The notes beneath the pieces are model-generated. The model made no database searches. It saw nothing but the letters and a program-made list of their open reading frames with translations, and was not told the origin of the DNA. DNA of 64,000 nucleotides from RGIG3009 sp045596745 (GTDB lineage: Bacteria > Bacillota > Clostridia > Oscillospirales > Acutalibacteraceae), in the NCBI GenBank assembly GCA_045596745.1, contig JAZODA010000051.1, positions 1 to 64,000 on the forward strand, given 5' to 3'. A program made the position numbers and the translations under genes. Positions 61,137-64,000 of this stretch are shown piece by piece. Position 1 is the stretch's first letter. Each line of letters opens with the position of its first letter.

Positions 61137-62024
61137 ATGAGTTTGTACATCCTGAGCTGTTGCTCAACCGCCGATCTTAAGAAAGCGCATTTTGAAGAGC
61201 GCGACATCCGTTACATCTGCTTTCACTACTCGCTGGACGGCAAAGAGTATGCCGACGATTTGGGTGAGACCATTGCGTTTGAAGATTTCTATCGTATGAT
61301 GGCCGAGGGTGCCGAGACGAGCACCTCGCAGGTGAACATCTCCGAATACCTCGATTATTTCAGCGCCCTGCTGGCCGAGGGTAAGGATGTGCTTCATCTG
61401 GCACTGTCCTCCGGTATTTCAGGTTCGGTTAACTCCGCTCGCAACGCGGCGGCGATTGCGGCTGAGCGGTATCCTGAGCGCAAAATCTATGTTGTGGACT
61501 CGCTGGCGGCGGCGTCCGGCTTTGGCCTTTTGATGGATAAGCTGGCCGATCTGCGCGATGAGGGAATGTCGATTGATGAACTGCGCGATTGGGCGGAGGA
61601 GAACAAAAACAAGCTGCACCACTGGTTCTTCTCGACCGACCTGACCTTCTTTGTCAAGGGTGGCCGTATTTCCAAGGCGGCAGGTTGGTTCGGTGGTCTG
61701 CTGAGCATCTGCCCGCTTCTGAATGTTAACGACAAGGGTCAGCTCGTGCCCCGCAGCAAGATTCGCGGTAAGAAACAGGTCATCCGCGCTATCTATGAGC
61801 AGATGGTCGAGCACGCCGAGAACGGAACGAAGTATTCCGGCAAATGCTACATTTCGCATTCCGCTTGCTACGAGGATGCGCGTGCCGTTGCCGATTTGGT
61901 GGAAGAGAGCTTCCCGAATCTCAATGGTAAGGTCGAGATTAAGGATATCGGCACGACTATCGGCAGTCACACCGGTCCCGGTACGGTGGCACTGTTCTTC
62001 TGGGGCGACACCCGCACGGCATAA
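61137..62024 (+). CDS. DegV family fatty-acid-binding protein
   Basis: A 295-residue DegV protein. TSTSQVNISEYLDYF and LALSSGISGSVNSARNAA line the fatty-acid site, and FVKGGRISKAAGW is diagnostic; GTTIGSHTGPGTVALFF ends the domain. DegV/FakB proteins deliver fatty acids to FakA, whose gene lies 4 kb away. TAGGAGGA precedes ATG 61137. A -10-like TATACT (61081-61086) with a weak -35 may be its promoter. Confidence 0.93.
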   Translation: MSLYILSCCSTADLKKAHFEERDIRYICFHYSLDGKEYADDLGETIAFEDFYRMMAEGAETSTSQVNISEYLDYFSALLAEGKDVLHLALSSGISGSVNSARNAAAIAAERYPERKIYVVDSLAAASGFGLLMDKLADLRDEGMSIDELRDWAEENKNKLHHWFFSTDLTFFVKGGRISKAAGWFGGLLSICPLLNVNDKGQLVPRSKIRGKKQVIRAIYEQMVEHAENGTKYSGKCYISHSACYEDARAVADLVEESFPNLNGKVEIKDIGTTIGSHTGPGTVALFFWGDTRTA

Positions 62025-62032
62025 AGTAAAAA

Positions 62033-62067
62033 AGAACCCCGACAGGTTGTGTACCTGTCGGGGTTTT
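62033..62067. terminator. Bidirectional terminator between degV and the EamA gene
   Basis: AACCCCGACAGG (62035-62046), seven-base loop, CCTGTCGGGGTT (62054-62065), A-run before and T-run after. Confidence 0.92.
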
Positions 62068-62068
62068 G

Positions 62069-62998
62069 TTATTTGCTTTGCGATTTTTCCAGCCGTCGTT
62101 GTGCGATGTAGTTAACACCGATACCGCCGACGAGAATCATAACCATACCAACGTAGTGATACCAGAAAAGCGTTTCATCGTTGACAATCACACCGAGGAA
62201 AATCGAGGTGATAGTGCTGATACCGCCGAGTGCGGAGATGGAGGACGCCTGAATACGCGAGAGTGCGTAGTTGTTCATAAGGGTGGCGATGATGGAGGAG
62301 AGGATGCTGAGAAACAGGAAGCCGAGCAGGTTTTCCCATTTAAGCAGCGGGTCGAAGTAGGTGGTAATCGTGCCGGCGGACAGATGGCGTGTCACATTGA
62401 TGCCGTTGAACACCAACGCACCGACCATTGTCATAAAAAAGGTGATTTCTGCCGAGGTGAACTTCGACGAGGATTTGCGGGAGCAAATCATAAAGAGTGC
62501 GCCCGAAGCATATGCCAACGCGAGGAACACGATACCCCATACGCTGTTGGATTGATTGCTGTCGTTGCCTGTCAGCACCGTAACGAGAATCACGCCCGAA
62601 ATGCTGAGCATAAGCAGCAGTTTTTGCATGGTCGAGGTGCGTTCGTGCAGAAAAATGGTTTCACACAGGATAATGACTACGGGTAACAAAGCGGACATAA
62701 TACCGGCGAGCGATGTAGTGGTTTGCCCGACGCCGATGGTCTCGAACAGGAAGTAAAAGACCGGTTCAAAGATGGCGGTGGCAGCGAGGATTTTCAAGGG
62801 TTTGCCGCGGAAGTTTACGTGGATAACACCGGTAGCCGCCAGCAGCAGAAACGCAATGGCGCTGATGAGAAAACGAAGTGCCAGCACATCCATAACCGAC
62901 GTACTTTTCAGCAGCGCGCCGGTAAAGAGAATGGACGAGCCGTATATCATTGCTTTGCAAACTGTCATAATATAAGCGAGTGAGTTTTGAACTTTCAC
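62069..62998 (-). CDS. EamA/DMT-type transporter
   Basis: A 309-residue membrane protein with ten predicted helices in two EamA repeats, e.g. ALRFLISAIAFLLLAATG in the first and NNYALSRIQASSISALGGI in the second. It belongs to the drug/metabolite transporter superfamily; the cargo cannot be read from sequence. GTG 62998 with CAAGGAGGTG upstream is preferred over a long upstream open frame. Convergent with degV, divergent from the esterase. Confidence 0.88.
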   Translation of the reverse strand: MKVQNSLAYIMTVCKAMIYGSSILFTGALLKSTSVMDVLALRFLISAIAFLLLAATGVIHVNFRGKPLKILAATAIFEPVFYFLFETIGVGQTTTSLAGIMSALLPVVIILCETIFLHERTSTMQKLLLMLSISGVILVTVLTGNDSNQSNSVWGIVFLALAYASGALFMICSRKSSSKFTSAEITFFMTMVGALVFNGINVTRHLSAGTITTYFDPLLKWENLLGFLFLSILSSIIATLMNNYALSRIQASSISALGGISTITSIFLGVIVNDETLFWYHYVGMVMILVGGIGVNYIAQRRLEKSQSK

Positions 62999-63030
62999 AA
63001 CCGCACCTCCTTGTAAAAGCAACAAGAAAA

Positions 63031-63058
63031 AGTATAGCACACCGTTGGCGAAAAGCAA
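63031..63058 (-). promoter_or_regulatory. Sigma-A promoter for the EamA gene
   Basis: Minus strand TTGCTT (63058-63053), 16-base spacer, TATACT (63036-63031). Confidence 0.62.
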
Positions 63059-63077
63059 GACTTTTGTTGAGAAACGC

Positions 63078-63106
63078 TTGACAGTGATAGGGAAGGACGA
63101 TACAAT
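63078..63106 (+). promoter_or_regulatory. Sigma-A promoter for the CE15-like esterase
   Basis: TTGACA (63078-63083), 17-base spacer, TACAAT (63101-63106). Confidence 0.7.
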
Positions 63107-63150
63107 ATTGACAGACAAAATATATGCCGCGGAAAGCGGCAGGAAGAGGA

Positions 63151-64000
63151 ATGACTATGCCTCAGTATCCCGAAATTCTGAAAAATTTAAACGGTGAAGA
63201 GGTTACCACCAAAGAGCAGTGGGAGAGCCGCCGCGGTGAAATTCTGGATTTGTTCCAGGATCACGTTTACGGTCGTCGCGCTTGTGAAAAGCCTGAGGGA
63301 CTGCATTTCAGCCTTGGCTATCAGCGTCAAAACTACAAGGGACACCGTATGATGTATAAGCAGCTGTGGGCGAAATTCCCCGGTTACGCTTTCCGAATTA
63401 ACGCATTCATTCCGTATTCCGACAAGCCGGTTCCCGCGTTTGTTTACAATATGCACGACTTCCAGATGGAAGCCTCCTGCATTGTGAGTGATCTTAACAC
63501 GCCCTATGTGCCGATTCTGGATATTGTCGGTCGTGGCTATGCGGTCTTTGTTACGTATAACAGCGATATTTACCCCGACCTGGAAGCACAGGCGAATTAC
63601 GACTGTGGTATTTTCAGCAATCTTGGCCCGAAGCCCTCGGAGCGTAAAGGGAACGATTGGGCGTCGATTGCGGCGTGGTCGTGGGCAATGTCCCGTGTTA
63701 TGGACTATATCGAAACCGATCCCACCATCGACAGCAGCCGTGTAGCGACCATCGGTCACTCTCGCGGCGGCAAGACGGCGCTGTGGGCAGGTGCTATGGA
63801 TTCTCGCTTTTCGATGGCGTTTTCCAACAACTCCGGTTGTATGGGCGCTGCGGTGCTTCGCGGCAAGCAGGGCGAACACATCAAGGACATTCTCGTGACC
63901 GACTGGTTCTGCGGAAACTTCTCGCAGTACAAGGATAATGAAGAGGCTCTGCCCGTTGACCAGCATATGCTGATTGCGGCTATGGCGCCCCGTCCGGTGT
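63151..64000 (+). CDS. CE15-like carbohydrate esterase, 3' end beyond window
   Basis: An open frame of at least 283 codons that runs off the edge. It is an alpha/beta hydrolase of the CE15/glucuronoyl or acetylxylan esterase type: nucleophile elbow GHSRGGKTALWAGA, DSRFSMAFSNNSG, DWFCGNFSQY and VDQHMLIAAMAPRP, the last near the catalytic His. CE15 enzymes split glucuronate-lignin esters and are normally secreted, but this one starts MTMPQYPEILKNLNG with no signal peptide. ATG 63151 or 63157 are both possible. Confidence 0.85.
   Translation, partial: MTMPQYPEILKNLNGEEVTTKEQWESRRGEILDLFQDHVYGRRACEKPEGLHFSLGYQRQNYKGHRMMYKQLWAKFPGYAFRINAFIPYSDKPVPAFVYNMHDFQMEASCIVSDLNTPYVPILDIVGRGYAVFVTYNSDIYPDLEAQANYDCGIFSNLGPKPSERKGNDWASIAAWSWAMSRVMDYIETDPTIDSSRVATIGHSRGGKTALWAGAMDSRFSMAFSNNSGCMGAAVLRGKQGEHIKDILVTDWFCGNFSQYKDNEEALPVDQHMLIAAMAPRPV

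Noticed and set aside
1..64000. CRISPR arrays, tRNA, rRNA, insertion sequences, prophage genes
   Set aside because: Looked for and not seen; all gaps are under 300 bases and are explained by promoters, leaders or terminators.

Overview
The window (64 kb, moderately GC-rich, nearly every gene preceded by a strong AGGAGG-type ribosome binding site) looks like chromosome of a spore-forming Clostridia, most likely an Oscillospirales/Ruminococcaceae-type gut Firmicute. Support comes from spoIVA with an M23 and an M50 (SpoIVFB-like) protease, a SpoIIM-like protein, a fused IspH-ribosomal protein S1, DUF1540, TmcAL, YajC-TIGR04086, the radical SAM pair TIGR03960/TIGR03936, and typical sigma-A promoters (TTGACA/TATAAT). 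No rRNA, tRNA, IS element, prophage or CRISPR array was seen. The organism assignment is inference.

Layout. 0-6 kb: end of an ABC exporter, a lipoprotein phosphoesterase, a CapA-like protein and tmcAL on the minus strand, ackA. 6-8.2 kb: an unnamed trio (DUF5685, J-domain protein with a Cys-rich tail, membrane protein). 8.2-15 kb: rpiR-type regulator, BaiN/HI0933-type flavoprotein, cmk, plsC, ispH-rpsA fusion, rpiB, LUD protein. 15-20.6 kb: murA, a WalJ-like hydrolase, rlmH, zapA, U32 peptidase, a SLOG-like protein. 20.6-26 kb: the sporulation cluster spoIVA-M23-M50, then the radical SAM pair. 26-30.6 kb: rplS with a long leader, two signal peptidases I around rbgA, rnhB, yraN, a dipeptidase. 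30.6-39.4 kb: thrC, a phosphoesterase, tig, clpP, clpX, lon, engB (protein quality control), two small peptide genes. 39.8-42.6 kb (minus): asd-dapA-dapB for lysine/diaminopimelate. 42.8-47.5 kb: queA, tgt, yajC, TIGR04086, SpoIIM-like, DUF624. 47.5-52 kb: glnS and gltX (minus), trpS (plus). 52-53.2 kb: a small Xre/DUF2752/TM2 module between two nearly identical terminators. 53.2-57.4 kb (minus): asp23/yloU, fakA, recG. 57.6-61 kb: a four-gene cassette (HPr-kinase-like ATPase, PqqD, S24/S26 peptidase, ABC exporter). 61-64 kb: DegV, EamA transporter, CE15-like esterase running off the end.

Most of the window is conserved housekeeping DNA. The best candidate for an undescribed system is the 57.6-61 kb cassette: it has the RRE (PqqD), kinase, peptidase and exporter logic of a ribosomal peptide pathway, but no lasso cyclase or transglutaminase-type protease and no adjacent precursor. 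An orphan 55-residue peptide gene at 39365 carries a YxxPxF motif like the one PqqD-type domains recognise in lasso leaders, so it is a possible, unproven, unlinked substrate. Other points of interest are an internal Shine-Dalgarno and in-frame start that could release S1 from the IspH-S1 fusion, a clear palindromic operator pair in the Xre module, and face-to-face overlapping promoters at ackA/tmcAL and queA/asd.
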